Notes: generated by a model from the sequence alone, not told the origin. DNA of 64,000 bases from Sphingopyxis sp. UBA6723 (GCF_002454115.1 NZ_DKIH01000013.1:319717-383716), one strand, 5' to 3'. Shown: positions 9,835-18,845, counted from the stretch's first letter. Program-made: numbers and translations.

Positions 9835-10766
9835 GTCGAGGTCTTCGTCCGCTGTGCGAGCAATGCAACATCTGCCGACGGAAGCGCTACAATCATCGAA
9901 TAATGGTCCGGCTGAAGCGCGTTCACTGGGATGATATCGTATTGGATGCCGTCAAGCACCTTACGTAAGGCGCCGAAAACCTGACTTACAGTACCGTGCC
10001 CGACGTTCCGTTTTGAAAGCACGCAAAGCACATAGCCCGCCTGTTGTAATAATTCGGCGGCTTCACTGCGCCCATTAACGAAAGCACCAACGTTCTGCTC
10101 GAAAACGACAATCGGCTGACTCCGCTGCAACATCTCAAAAGCGCCCCGAAGTACTGACGCCTCGAACCCCTCGACGTCGATCTTGATCAGGGCGACGTCT
10201 CCCAAGCCGGAAGCAAGATCATCGAGCCGCTCGACGGTCACGTCGCAACGATCGCTCGGGGTGGCGTCCTCGGCAGCGACAAGCGTCGCTTCGCCGACAT
10301 TTAGCGGGTCAAATTTGAGCGGCAGAACGCCGCGCATGTCTCCGAGCGCAAGATTATGTACGAAGATGTTCAATGCCAATTGAGCATTCACCGAAAGGAC
10401 ACCAAAAGTTCGGGGGTTGGGCTCAAAACTGTGAACCGCAGCGAAGCGGTTCGCGAAGAATAGACTATGGTTTCCGATATTGGCGCCGATGTCGAGCGCC
10501 GTAGACGACGAAAAGCGCTCACGGAACGGAGCGAGGAAGTCATCAAGCACCGCCAGATCGTCGCGCTCGAACCGCCCGTTCAAAGCAATATCGCGCCCGA
10601 TGAAGTCGAATGCGAAGACGGCGACAGGCGAATACCCCGTCTGCACATGGTGCCGCGCCCGCGCTGCAAGATACCGTCCCACCACATAGTTGCCGATGCG
10701 CTGAAACAGGTCAAATCGTTGGGACGATGTATGCAGGGGCTTGCCGACCGGCGCCATGAGCGTCAA
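9831..10766 (-). CDS. FkbM-family SAM-dependent methyltransferase
   Basis: A 311-residue FkbM-type methyltransferase, longer than its neighbour because of an N-terminal extension of about 90 residues. Motif I is TALDIGANIGNHSLFFANRF, then VHSFEPNPRTFGVL, and the signature LIKIDVEGFEASVLRGA. It probably O-methylates a sugar of the repeat unit or a chain end. It overlaps both neighbours by 4 bp (ATGA junctions at 9831-9834 and 10763-10766), indicating tight translational coupling from the epimerase gene through both methyltransferases. Confidence 0.87.
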   Translation of the reverse strand: MTLMAPVGKPLHTSSQRFDLFQRIGNYVVGRYLAARARHHVQTGYSPVAVFAFDFIGRDIALNGRFERDDLAVLDDFLAPFRERFSSSTALDIGANIGNHSLFFANRFAAVHSFEPNPRTFGVLSVNAQLALNIFVHNLALGDMRGVLPLKFDPLNVGEATLVAAEDATPSDRCDVTVERLDDLASGLGDVALIKIDVEGFEASVLRGAFEMLQRSQPIVVFEQNVGAFVNGRSEAAELLQQAGYVLCVLSKRNVGHGTVSQVFGALRKVLDGIQYDIIPVNALQPDHYSMIVALPSADVALLAQRTKTST

Positions 10767-11749
10767 GCGGCGCGCTTGTTGTGACCGAGCCTAGCCTGTT
10801 CTGAAATCCACCGGTAGGTGACTTCCATTCCAGTCCGCAACGGCTGGTTAGGCGCCCAGCCGAGCCTTTCCTTTATGAGTCGGTTGTCCGAGTTGCGGCC
10901 GCGTACGCCGAGCGGTCCTGGAATATTGTTGATCCCGATATTCTTGTCCGCGATGTCAATCACCATCCGGGCGAGCCCGTTGATGCTGATCATTTCGTCT
11001 GAACCGATATTCACAGGCCCCTCGAAATCCGAACGCAACAACCGAACTGTCCCCTCGACGCACTCATCGACATACAGGAATGAGCGAGTCTGTAGCCCGT
11101 CACCCCACACGTCGATTGCACCGCCATCGAGCGCGGCGGCGACCTTGCGGCACATCGCGGCAGGAGCCTTTTCCTTGCCTCCGTCCCAAGTGCCCTCAGG
11201 GCCGAAGATATTGTGATAGCGCGCGATACGACACTGCATGCCGTGATTGCGGTTGTACGCCAGATACAATCGTTCGGAAAACAGCTTCTCCCAGCCATAT
11301 TCACTGTCGGGATTGGCGGGATAGGCGCTATCTTCGGCGCAGTTGGGATTATCCGGGTCGAGCTGGTTGTGCTCGGGATACATGCACGCCGAAGACGAAT
11401 AAAAGACGCGCTTGATGTTGCGCTTGTGACAGATGTCGAGCACGTTCAAGTTAATCGTCGCCGAATTGTGCATGATGTCAGCGTCGTTCTCACCGGTGAA
11501 GATATAGCCCGCCCCGCCCATGTCAGCGGCCAGCTGATAGACCTCATCGAAACGGCGATCGATTACCGAGCGCACGAAGGATTGATCGCGAAGATCACCG
11601 ATAGCGAAATCATCGGCTTCCGTTTCGCTATACTCGTTCATCTTCAAATCGACGCCACGTACCCAATGGCCTTCACGCTTGAGACGCTTGACAAGATGCC
11701 CGCCAATAAAGCCTCCAGCACCGCACACTAGCACAGTCTTCGTCGTCAT
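10763..11749 (-). CDS. GDP-mannose 3,5-epimerase-like extended SDR
   Basis: A 328-residue extended SDR that resembles plant GDP-D-mannose 3,5-epimerase (GME) along its full length. The NAD-binding motif is GAGGFIGGHL at residues 10-19. Residues expected for GME catalysis are present with the same spacing as in the plant enzyme: Cys122 in SSSACMYPE, Tyr151 and Lys155 in YGWEK, Lys194 in GKEKAPAAMCRK and Arg283 in GVRGRNSDN. It should convert GDP-D-mannose to GDP-L-galactose and/or GDP-L-gulose. It heads the leftward operon. A phosphomannose isomerase gene at 30980 is in the same locus. The exact product is not proven. Confidence 0.87.
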   Translation of the reverse strand: MTTKTVLVCGAGGFIGGHLVKRLKREGHWVRGVDLKMNEYSETEADDFAIGDLRDQSFVRSVIDRRFDEVYQLAADMGGAGYIFTGENDADIMHNSATINLNVLDICHKRNIKRVFYSSSACMYPEHNQLDPDNPNCAEDSAYPANPDSEYGWEKLFSERLYLAYNRNHGMQCRIARYHNIFGPEGTWDGGKEKAPAAMCRKVAAALDGGAIDVWGDGLQTRSFLYVDECVEGTVRLLRSDFEGPVNIGSDEMISINGLARMVIDIADKNIGINNIPGPLGVRGRNSDNRLIKERLGWAPNQPLRTGMEVTYRWISEQARLGHNKRAA

Positions 11750-12065
11750 CGAGTTATCCTATTGATTGAACGTCCATGGCGCCGAATTGATCGTGACGCC
11801 ATAATAAGGGCAGGCGCGCCCTTTATTGGGAGACCGGGAAAGAGGCAACCATTATCATTGCATTTCACGCGATGCCTCCGGATTTATCAAAATTTATCAG
11901 TCTGTTCGTTCAAATCACCTACTCGAAGACTATGTGCCGAAACACCCCGTCCCGGTCGCTAATCAAACAGATTTCCGATCCTATGAAACGTTCATGCGCC
12001 GATTGAACATCGCAGAGCGACTCTCCGGCTTGCCGCATAGCGTATCTTAGGGCATTGCGCCGACG
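11750..12065. other. Divergent intergenic region between two polysaccharide transcription units
   Basis: These 316 bases separate the leftward epimerase operon from the rightward FkbM gene and must contain promoters for both. The only clear structure is an imperfect hairpin at 11806-11823, with arms AAGGGC and GCCCTT around a six-base loop and AT-rich flanks. I saw no coding potential, no JUMPstart/ops element and no promoter that I would call with confidence. Confidence 0.5.
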
Positions 12066-12764
12066 ATGATACACCGTCTTAAGACCATAGCTCGCCGTAT
12101 AATGCGGCCACCACTGCATAAACCTGACATCAAACTTGCCTATGAAGTATTGGGCACGAGCTACGGCGGCTGGCCGTTGCTGACGAATGAGACGCCGTCA
12201 ACGCCGTTGATATATTCGTTCGGTGTCGGTGAGGATGTGTCTTTCGACCTGAAAGCGATCGAGAAAATTGGTGCAATTGTCCATGCATTTGATCCAACCC
12301 CGAGGTCCTGCCGGTGGATCGCGCGCCAGTTGTTGCCGCCATCATTTCACTTTCATCCGGTTGGACTGGCTTCAGAAGACGGCGAAGCCGAATTCTTTGC
12401 TCCCGAAGTCGATGCGTATGTTTCCTTTTCGGCTCAACCTGCTCCTAAATCGGCTCCAGAGCTTGCCATCCGCGCTCCGGTGCAGCGCCTATCGACCATC
12501 ATTGAAAATCTCGGGAACGGCCTGCCCGATGTGTTGAAGATGGACATTGAGGGCTTTGAGTACGAAGTTCTCGACGATTTGATCGCGGGCACCCTGCGCC
12601 CCGCGCAACTGCTTGTCGAGTTCCATCATCGGATGTACGACATTCCAAATGAGCGAACAATCGAACAGATTGAACGCTTACGTGGTGCTGGTTATCTGAT
12701 ATTCTATATTTCTGAAAGCGGCCACGAATATGGACTGGTGCATCAGTCAGCCGTACTGACTTAA
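12066..12764 (+). CDS. FkbM-family SAM-dependent methyltransferase (third copy)
   Basis: A 232-residue FkbM-type protein. Motif I is altered (YSFGVGEDVSFDLKAIEKIG, with VHAFDPTPRS after it), but the signature VLKMDIEGFEYEVLDDL and the following LLVEFHHRMYD are clear. It is shorter than the two in the leftward operon and reads in the opposite direction. It stands alone, with about 250 bases before the next gene, so it may have its own promoter. The substrate is unknown; a glycan hydroxyl is likely from context. Confidence 0.8.
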   Translation: MIHRLKTIARRIMRPPLHKPDIKLAYEVLGTSYGGWPLLTNETPSTPLIYSFGVGEDVSFDLKAIEKIGAIVHAFDPTPRSCRWIARQLLPPSFHFHPVGLASEDGEAEFFAPEVDAYVSFSAQPAPKSAPELAIRAPVQRLSTIIENLGNGLPDVLKMDIEGFEYEVLDDLIAGTLRPAQLLVEFHHRMYDIPNERTIEQIERLRGAGYLIFYISESGHEYGLVHQSAVLT

Positions 12765-13017
12765 TCGCCGTCTTCGGTCCGTTGATGCCGGGGGAACAGG
12801 ACCACGACCATACAGCACTGGCCATACGACGAGCGTTGTCGGCGCAGATTCTTGAGTCGGGAATGCTATCGGGCTTATTACGGTTCAGGCACGGGAAGAT
12901 AGGGTCACCGGCGACCTCTCGTATGACAGCTACAGGCTCTGCTTTGCACGATGCAATCCGCCAGTGCAAAACACGCAGCGGGTGTCGCAGTTTTATGATC
13001 TGAAAGGAAGTTCGTAC

Positions 13018-13797
13018 GTGAAGGTTGTTTTGCTCTGTGGTGGAAAAGGCACGCGTCTCGGTGAGCTGACAGGTCGCAGGCTTCCCAAGCCGTTAGTCGA
13101 AATCAACGGTCGCCCTATCCTTTGGCACATTATGAAGTCCTACGCCCGCCAGGGTTACAACGATTTTGTTATTTGCGCGGGCCATCTGTCGGAGATGATC
13201 AAACAATATTTTCTTCATTCCAAGCTCTATGGCGGGGACATGCGAGTCAATACGGGGACCGGCGAAGTCGAGTATCTGGGCGGTGACGACGATAACTGGA
13301 CGGTGACTATTGCAGACACCGGTGCAGAGACGCAAACCGCGGGCAGAATCGCACGTGTCGCGGGCTATCTTGAACCTGAAGGCCCATTTTTCCTGACATA
13401 TGGCGACGGCCTCTCGGATATCGATCTCGGGCAACTACTCGCCTTTCATCACAGCCATGGCAAGCTGGCGACCATCTCCGGCATTGCCCCGCCGGGCCGT
13501 TTCGGTGAGCTAGATCTCGACGGCGCCCGCGTCGCCGAACTGAAGGAAAAGCCAGAATCAACCGACCGGTACATCAACGGTGGCTTCATGGTGCTCGATC
13601 GACAGTTTGTGCGGCGATATTGCGAGGTTCCCGATGCCGACAACATCATGCTCGAACGTGCGCCACTCGAACGTGCTGCGGTCGATGGCGAATTGATGAT
13701 GTTCGCGCATCACGGCTTTTGGCAGTGCATGGACACCGCGCGCGATTGGGAATTGCTCGAAAAATTGGCCAGCGCGCCGCAGGTGCCATGGCAGTGA
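13018..13797 (+). CDS. rfbF: Glucose-1-phosphate cytidylyltransferase RfbF
   Basis: A 259-residue nucleotidyltransferase that makes CDP-glucose from glucose 1-phosphate and CTP. It opens with KVVLLCGGKGTRLGELTGRRLPKPLVEINGRPILWHIM, the RfbF form of the GGxGTRL nucleotide-binding motif, followed by YGDGLSDIDL and INGGFMVLDR. I chose the GTG at 13018: it follows a GAAAGGAAG ribosome site and gives the usual family start. An ATG at 12964 would add an unconserved extension. It overlaps rfbG by 10 bp. Together they make CDP-4-keto-6-deoxy-D-glucose. Confidence 0.9.
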   Translation: MKVVLLCGGKGTRLGELTGRRLPKPLVEINGRPILWHIMKSYARQGYNDFVICAGHLSEMIKQYFLHSKLYGGDMRVNTGTGEVEYLGGDDDNWTVTIADTGAETQTAGRIARVAGYLEPEGPFFLTYGDGLSDIDLGQLLAFHHSHGKLATISGIAPPGRFGELDLDGARVAELKEKPESTDRYINGGFMVLDRQFVRRYCEVPDADNIMLERAPLERAAVDGELMMFAHHGFWQCMDTARDWELLEKLASAPQVPWQ

Positions 13798-14891
13798 CAC
13801 CCCATTTTCTCAAGGCTTTTCGCGGCAAGCGGGTCTTGGTCACCGGCCATACTGGCTTCAAAGGCAGCTGGCTGAGCCTCTGGCTGGAAAAGCTCGGTGC
13901 CGAGGTCTCAGGTTATTCTCTGATGCCGCCGACCGTTCCAGCGATGTTCGACCTCTGCCAGGTCTCAGATGGGATCAACCACCGGGTCGGTGACATACGC
14001 GACGCCGCGGGCATGACGGCATTCATGCGTGAAATACGCCCCGACATAGTGTTTCATCTTGCCGCGCAACCGATCGTTCGCCAATCTTATGAAGATCCGA
14101 TCGAGACCGTGACGACGAACATTGTCGGCACCGCAAATGTGCTCGAAGCGGTGCGCGCGCTCGGCGCGCCTTGCGCCGTCGTCGTGGTAACTTCGGACAA
14201 ATGCTACGAGAATCGCGACTGGATCTGGGGGTATCGCGAAGACGACCCGATGGGCGGCCACGATCCCTACAGCATGAGTAAGGGCGCTACGGAGTTAGTC
14301 GTCTCATCGTGGCGGCGAAGTTTCTTCGGAGAGTGCAGCGGCGTGAAACTTGCCTCGGCGCGCGCAGGCAACGTCCTTGGCGGTGGCGACTGGGCGAAAG
14401 ACCGCATCATCCCTGACTGCATCCGCGCCTTCTCGCGAGGCGAAAAAGTCGAGTTGCGCAACCCCGGCGCCACGCGACCTTGGCAGCATGTTCTCGAGCC
14501 CCTCGGTGGCTATTTGCTTCTCGCCGCACGTCTGTTGTCAAAGGACGCCGGCCAGTATTGCACCGGCTGGAATTTCGGACCGAGCGCTGACGATGTGCAA
14601 CCGGTCGGCACAATCGTAAGGATGCTCGCGAGCGAATGGGGCGACGGCGCCGACTCAACAATATCAGGTGGTCCACATCCCAAGGAAGCGGCGCTGCTGG
14701 CACTCAACTGCGACAGGGCGATCGGATTGCTCCACTGGAAGCCCTGCTGGCATCTGGACGACCTTGTCCGGCACACCGTCGATTGGTACCGGCGATGGCT
14801 GCGCGCGCCCGCCGATCTTCGCCAGATCACGCTCGATCAGATCTCGATCTTCGAAGGCGATATGACTGCTCGCGGTATCGGCACAGCGTGA
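13788..14891 (+). CDS. rfbG: CDP-glucose 4,6-dehydratase RfbG
   Basis: A 367-residue extended SDR converting CDP-glucose to CDP-4-keto-6-deoxyglucose. The NAD-binding motif is VLVTGHTGFKGSWLSLWL, the variant typical of RfbG, followed by HLAAQPIVRQSYEDP, VVTSDKCYEN and the catalytic YSMSKGATELV. SARAGNVLGGGDWAKDRIIPD is also characteristic. I chose the ATG at 13788, which overlaps the rfbF stop and starts the conserved sequence about 15 residues before the Rossmann strand. The gene is coupled to rfbF and precedes a glycosyltransferase and an SDR that may use its product. Confidence 0.92.
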   Translation: MAVTPHFLKAFRGKRVLVTGHTGFKGSWLSLWLEKLGAEVSGYSLMPPTVPAMFDLCQVSDGINHRVGDIRDAAGMTAFMREIRPDIVFHLAAQPIVRQSYEDPIETVTTNIVGTANVLEAVRALGAPCAVVVVTSDKCYENRDWIWGYREDDPMGGHDPYSMSKGATELVVSSWRRSFFGECSGVKLASARAGNVLGGGDWAKDRIIPDCIRAFSRGEKVELRNPGATRPWQHVLEPLGGYLLLAARLLSKDAGQYCTGWNFGPSADDVQPVGTIVRMLASEWGDGADSTISGGPHPKEAALLALNCDRAIGLLHWKPCWHLDDLVRHTVDWYRRWLRAPADLRQITLDQISIFEGDMTARGIGTA

Positions 14892-14900
14892 CCGGATGAC

Positions 14901-16112
14901 ATGAAAATACTACTGATCATCGACGGCATGCACCCGCGCGACGGCGGCCCGCCTGCGGTTGTCGCGGGATCGGCAACCGCGCTCCGCCGGCACGGCCGCG
15001 ATGTTACAGTGCTGACGACATTGCTCCCTAACGATGAGGACGACGTCCGGCTGACCTGGGGGGGGATGATCAACCATGGCGTCGCGCTGAAATTCTGCGC
15101 GCCTGTTACGCTAAAGCATCTGCTCGGTCTCGCGGCTATCGATCCCACGATGCAGGAGGAGGTTGCCGCCGCCGACGTCGTGCACATCCACGGTTTTTGG
15201 ACTCCCGCGCTGCTTGCAGCTGCCAAAATGGCACGGCGCGCGGGAAAGCCATATTTCTTATCAACCCATGGTCTGCTCGACCGGCGCGCAATGACTTCGG
15301 TGCGCACCAAGTGGATCAAGAAGCGTCTGGCAATATCATTGCTCGGCTTTCGGCCCGTTTTCCGCGACGCCAGCGGCGTGATTTTCGGCAGCGAAACCGA
15401 GGACAACGAAAGCTGGAATCCGGTAGCAGGGATGCGCAAGCATTATATTCCCAATGGTGTCGAAGCGAGCGTTGGGCGCAAGCAAGTAACCGCCAATGCG
15501 CGCGACCGACTACACGCGGTTGCACCGCAGTTTGACAATTGCAACCGATGGCTCCTCTTCTACAGTCGCATCCACCCGGAAAAGGGGTTGGATATGCTGG
15601 TCCGCGCCTTTAACGCAGTTTGCCTGGACTTCCCCGGCTACGGCTTGCTGATCGCTGGCATTATGAAAGACAAGGAATATGGTACATACGTCAAGGAGTT
15701 GGTCCTGCAGTGTCCCGCGCCCGATCGGATCGTCTTCACCACCAGCCTAACCGGACCCGAAAGCCATTTCCTCTACTCGCTTTGCGACATTTTTGTCCTG
15801 CCATCTCACGCCGAAGGCTTTTCGGTCGCGCTGACTGAGGCGCTCGCGCATGCGCTACCTTCGCTGATCACCCGCTACTGCCACCTGCCGCTTGTGGAAA
15901 GTGAGGGCGCAGGCGTGGTGGTCGATCCGACCGACAAGTCGATTGAGGCGGGGCTCAGGGCCCTGCTCAGCCTCTCGGACGATGCGTTGGCCGAGATGGG
16001 TGCAAATGCCCGCGCGCTGTTCGACAAGCGGTTCACATGGGACCGCGTCGCGGAGCAATTATGCGTCGCTTATGCGGCGGCCGTGGCCGAAACCCTTCAT
16101 GACCAGCGCTGA
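14901..16112 (+). CDS. Glycosyltransferase family 4 protein
   Basis: A 403-residue GT-B enzyme. MKILLIIDGMHPRDGGPPAVVAGSATAL is a typical GT4 start. The second domain has FYSRIHPEKGLDMLVRAF, then LLIAGIMKD, and LPSHAEGFSVALTEALAHALPSL, which is the EX7E-type donor phosphate-binding loop. Its position, 9 bp after rfbG and overlapping the next epimerase/reductase gene, makes a CDP-linked or related deoxyhexose a reasonable donor, but this is inference. Confidence 0.85.
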   Translation: MKILLIIDGMHPRDGGPPAVVAGSATALRRHGRDVTVLTTLLPNDEDDVRLTWGGMINHGVALKFCAPVTLKHLLGLAAIDPTMQEEVAAADVVHIHGFWTPALLAAAKMARRAGKPYFLSTHGLLDRRAMTSVRTKWIKKRLAISLLGFRPVFRDASGVIFGSETEDNESWNPVAGMRKHYIPNGVEASVGRKQVTANARDRLHAVAPQFDNCNRWLLFYSRIHPEKGLDMLVRAFNAVCLDFPGYGLLIAGIMKDKEYGTYVKELVLQCPAPDRIVFTTSLTGPESHFLYSLCDIFVLPSHAEGFSVALTEALAHALPSLITRYCHLPLVESEGAGVVVDPTDKSIEAGLRALLSLSDDALAEMGANARALFDKRFTWDRVAEQLCVAYAAAVAETLHDQR

Positions 16113-16971
16113 CGTAAACCTCATCACCGGGGCGGCTGGGTTCGTTGGGCGCCGTCTTGTCGAGGCGCTGCGCGCTCAGGGCCAGGAAGTCTACGCCTGG
16201 ACCCGTAACGATGGCGATTTGCGCGACAGCGAAGTGGTCCGAGCGGCACTTGGCCAGATCCGGCCGACGTGCGTCTATCACCTCGCGTCCACGCCTCCCG
16301 GCTCAGGCGATGAAAACTGGTACCGCATTGCCGACGAGCAGCAGATGGTCGCGAATCTCGCCTATGCGCTGCCCGACCAAGGTCGACTGATCTATGCCGG
16401 CAGCATGGCCGAATATGGCCAATCGGGCACCCTGTTCGAGTATCAGCAATGCACCCCTGATACCTGCTATGGATGTGCAAAATTCAGTGCCTCGACACTT
16501 GCACTCTCGCTGCGCATGCTCCACGGGTTCGACATCCGCGTGGCACGGCTTTTTGGGGTTTACGGTCCCGGCGAAGCGTCGGCCCGGCTGCTCCCAACGT
16601 TGATTGCGAAACTCGGGCGCGGCGAGGCCGTTGCACTCAGCGACGGCGCGCAGTTGCGGGACTTCATCCATATTGACGACGTTTGCTCGCTCCTCGCACG
16701 TTATGCGGCCGAGCCAATGCAAAGCGCGCCCGCGGTTAGTAATATCGGAACGGGCGAAGGCATCAGTGTTCGCCAGGTCTGCGAGCGCGTTGCCGAAGTC
16801 ATGGGCGCCGATTCGGCACTGCTGCGGTTCGGCGCCATTCCGCGACGGTCCGTTGACAAAGACCGCTTGGTTGCGAACGTTGACCAGATGAAGCTCTTTG
16901 CACCCGTCCCGCCGCAACGTTGGCTTGACCACGATCTGTCCGAGGCGGTGGTGCGCTCTATGGCCATTTGA
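16099..16971 (+). CDS. NAD-dependent sugar epimerase/reductase (SDR), possible CDP-4-keto sugar reductase
   Basis: A 290-residue extended SDR. The cofactor motif is LITGAAGFVGRRLV; the catalytic set appears as Ser in YAGSMAEYG and YGCAK for Tyr/Lys. The later DFIHIDDVC and SNIGTGEGISVRQV segments fit nucleotide-sugar epimerases and reductases such as CDP-abequose or CDP-paratose synthases. I chose the ATG at 16099, overlapping the glycosyltransferase end by 14 bp. Following rfbF-rfbG, it may reduce C4 of the CDP-keto sugar. No rfbH (C3 dehydrase) is visible, so the product would be a 6-deoxyhexose rather than a 3,6-dideoxyhexose. The role is inferred from context. Confidence 0.7.
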   Translation: MTSADVNLITGAAGFVGRRLVEALRAQGQEVYAWTRNDGDLRDSEVVRAALGQIRPTCVYHLASTPPGSGDENWYRIADEQQMVANLAYALPDQGRLIYAGSMAEYGQSGTLFEYQQCTPDTCYGCAKFSASTLALSLRMLHGFDIRVARLFGVYGPGEASARLLPTLIAKLGRGEAVALSDGAQLRDFIHIDDVCSLLARYAAEPMQSAPAVSNIGTGEGISVRQVCERVAEVMGADSALLRFGAIPRRSVDKDRLVANVDQMKLFAPVPPQRWLDHDLSEAVVRSMAI

Positions 16972-17020
16972 CCCGAGTTTTGGAAAAATCTGTCCCACGC
17001 CCTTTGACCGGAGGTGATTA

Positions 17021-18235
17021 TTGGCTAGTCGCAGCGGGGCAAGCGAACCGTGCAATTGCAAGATTCAGGAAAGTTTGAGCTCAATGATCAGCGAACGAGC
17101 GCCGGCCTATCAGATTTGCAGGCGCTGCATTATGGACACATCGGATCCCAACATCACTTTCGATGACTCGGGGGTTTGCGAATATTGCCGTAATTTCGAT
17201 GAACAAATCCAACCCAGCTGGGACACTGGCAAAAAGGGCGCTGCCGAGTTGGATCGGCTTGCTGCGGAAATCCGCAAAGCGGGCGCCGGAAAAGAATTCG
17301 ACTGCATCATCGGTTTGAGCGGCGGGCTCGACAGTTCCTATGCTACCTATATCGCCAAGGAGCGCATGGGCCTGCGGCCGCTGCTCGTCCATGTGGATGC
17401 GGGATGGAACACCGATCAGGCAGTCGGGAACATCGAGAAGCTGGTCGACGGTCTTGGGCTTCAACTCTTCACCGAAGTCATCAATTGGCAGGAAATGAAG
17501 GATCTGCAGACTGCATTCCTTCGGTCCCAGATTGCGGATCAGGATATTCCGCAAGATGTTGCCTTCTTTTCCGGGCTTTACAAGTTTGCCCGTAAGCATC
17601 GCATCAAATATGTTCTGACGGGCGCGAATTATTCGACAGAATGCTGCCGCGAACCCGAGGAATGGGGTGCCTATCCCGGCATCGACAAGCGGCTGATCAA
17701 TGCAATTCATCACCGCTTTGGCAAACGGGAGCTCAAGACCTTTCCAATCGTCGACATATTGGTTTACAAAATTTGGTATCAGCAAGTTATGGGTATGAAA
17801 ATTGTCCGCCCGCTCAATCTGGTACCCTACATCAAGGCGGAAGCCGAGGCCGAATTGGCCAAACTATTTGGATGGCAGCGCTTCCAGCACAAGCATCATG
17901 AATCACGGTTCACGCGTTTTTATGAAGACTATTGGATGCCCCGAAAATTCGGGTTCGAAAAGCGCCGCGCTCATTTCTCCAGTCTGATTATGACTGGTCA
18001 GCTGAGCCGCGACGCCGCGCTTGATCGGATCTCGCGACCCGAAATGGATAGCCATTTCATCACGCAGGAATTTGAATTCGTGGCAAACAAGCTCGATATG
18101 ACCGTCGACGAATTGCAGACGATATTTGAGGGCGAAAACAAGACATTCCACGACTATCCCAATAAACGGTGGGCGATCGGAATCGGCGCGCGCATTATGC
18201 GCGCCCTCGGCATGGAAAAGCGACTGTTCAGATGA
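17021..18235 (+). CDS. N-acetyl sugar amidotransferase, WbpG/PseA type
   Basis: A 404-residue PP-loop ATPase of the WbpG/PseA N-acetyl sugar amidotransferase family. It has two Cys pairs near the N-terminus (CRRC and CEYC), the ATP pyrophosphatase loop LSGGLDSSY near residue 106, and GANYSTECC. With HisH- and HisF-like partners, such proteins turn an acetamido group of a nucleotide sugar into an acetamidino group. I chose the TTG at 17021 because a full GGAGGTGAT ribosome site lies at 17010-17018 with ideal spacing. An ATG at 17084 is the alternative and would remove 21 unconserved residues. It overlaps hisH by 4 bp, and hisF follows. Confidence 0.86.
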   Translation: MASRSGASEPCNCKIQESLSSMISERAPAYQICRRCIMDTSDPNITFDDSGVCEYCRNFDEQIQPSWDTGKKGAAELDRLAAEIRKAGAGKEFDCIIGLSGGLDSSYATYIAKERMGLRPLLVHVDAGWNTDQAVGNIEKLVDGLGLQLFTEVINWQEMKDLQTAFLRSQIADQDIPQDVAFFSGLYKFARKHRIKYVLTGANYSTECCREPEEWGAYPGIDKRLINAIHHRFGKRELKTFPIVDILVYKIWYQQVMGMKIVRPLNLVPYIKAEAEAELAKLFGWQRFQHKHHESRFTRFYEDYWMPRKFGFEKRRAHFSSLIMTGQLSRDAALDRISRPEMDSHFITQEFEFVANKLDMTVDELQTIFEGENKTFHDYPNKRWAIGIGARIMRALGMEKRLFR

Positions 18236-18843
18236 TCAGGATCATCGACTACGGCCTCGGCAACGTTCAGGCGTTTCTGAATACGTACAAGCGGCTCGGC
18301 ATTCCGGCAGGACGCGCTGAGAACCCCGCCGCGCTCGATGGCGCAAGCCATGTGATCCTCCCCGGAGTTGGCGCCTTCGATCACGCGATGGAACTTTTCG
18401 ATCGATCCGGCTTTCGTGGGCCGATGGAACGATTGATCGCCACTACCGACCTGCGCGTCCTTGGGGTTTGCGTCGGGATGCAAATGCTGGCGGAAGGAAG
18501 CACCGAGGGCCAGCGTCCGGGGCTGGGGTGGGTCCCCGGTATGGTACGCAAGATTGATACGCTTGAATCGGCAAAACGCCTGCCGATGCCCCACATGGGC
18601 TGGAACGATGTCGAAGCCCAAGGCGATGGCCGACTTTTTGGGGGCCTCGACGATCTACGCTTTTATTTTCTTCACTCCTATTTTTTCGAGTGCCGCAACA
18701 AGAACCAGATTCTCGCGACCACGGAGTATGGCCAACGCTTCAGCTGCGCAGTCGCGAACGACAAGGTCTACGGCGTGCAGTTCCACCCTGAAAAAAGCCA
18801 TCATTGGGGCCAAGCCCTGTTGTGCAATTTCGCAACGATCTGA
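18232..18843 (+). CDS. hisH: HisH-like glutamine amidotransferase subunit (WbpG partner)
   Basis: A 203-residue class I glutamine amidotransferase. The triad is visible: Cys80 in GVCVGMQML, His185 and Glu187 in VQFHPEKSH. It should release ammonia from glutamine and pass it to a synthase partner. The ATG at 18232 overlaps the amidotransferase stop and gives the standard IIDYGLGN start. Standing between a WbpG-type gene and a HisF-like gene in a polysaccharide locus, with no other his gene nearby, it most likely serves sugar amidination rather than histidine synthesis. Confidence 0.88.
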   Translation: MIRIIDYGLGNVQAFLNTYKRLGIPAGRAENPAALDGASHVILPGVGAFDHAMELFDRSGFRGPMERLIATTDLRVLGVCVGMQMLAEGSTEGQRPGLGWVPGMVRKIDTLESAKRLPMPHMGWNDVEAQGDGRLFGGLDDLRFYFLHSYFFECRNKNQILATTEYGQRFSCAVANDKVYGVQFHPEKSHHWGQALLCNFATI

Positions 18844-18845
18844 CA

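Noticed and set aside
11806..11823. A transcription terminator in the divergent region at 11.8 kb
   Set aside because: The stem is only 6 bp with a bulge, no proper T run follows on either strand, and both genes start here, so a terminator is not expected.
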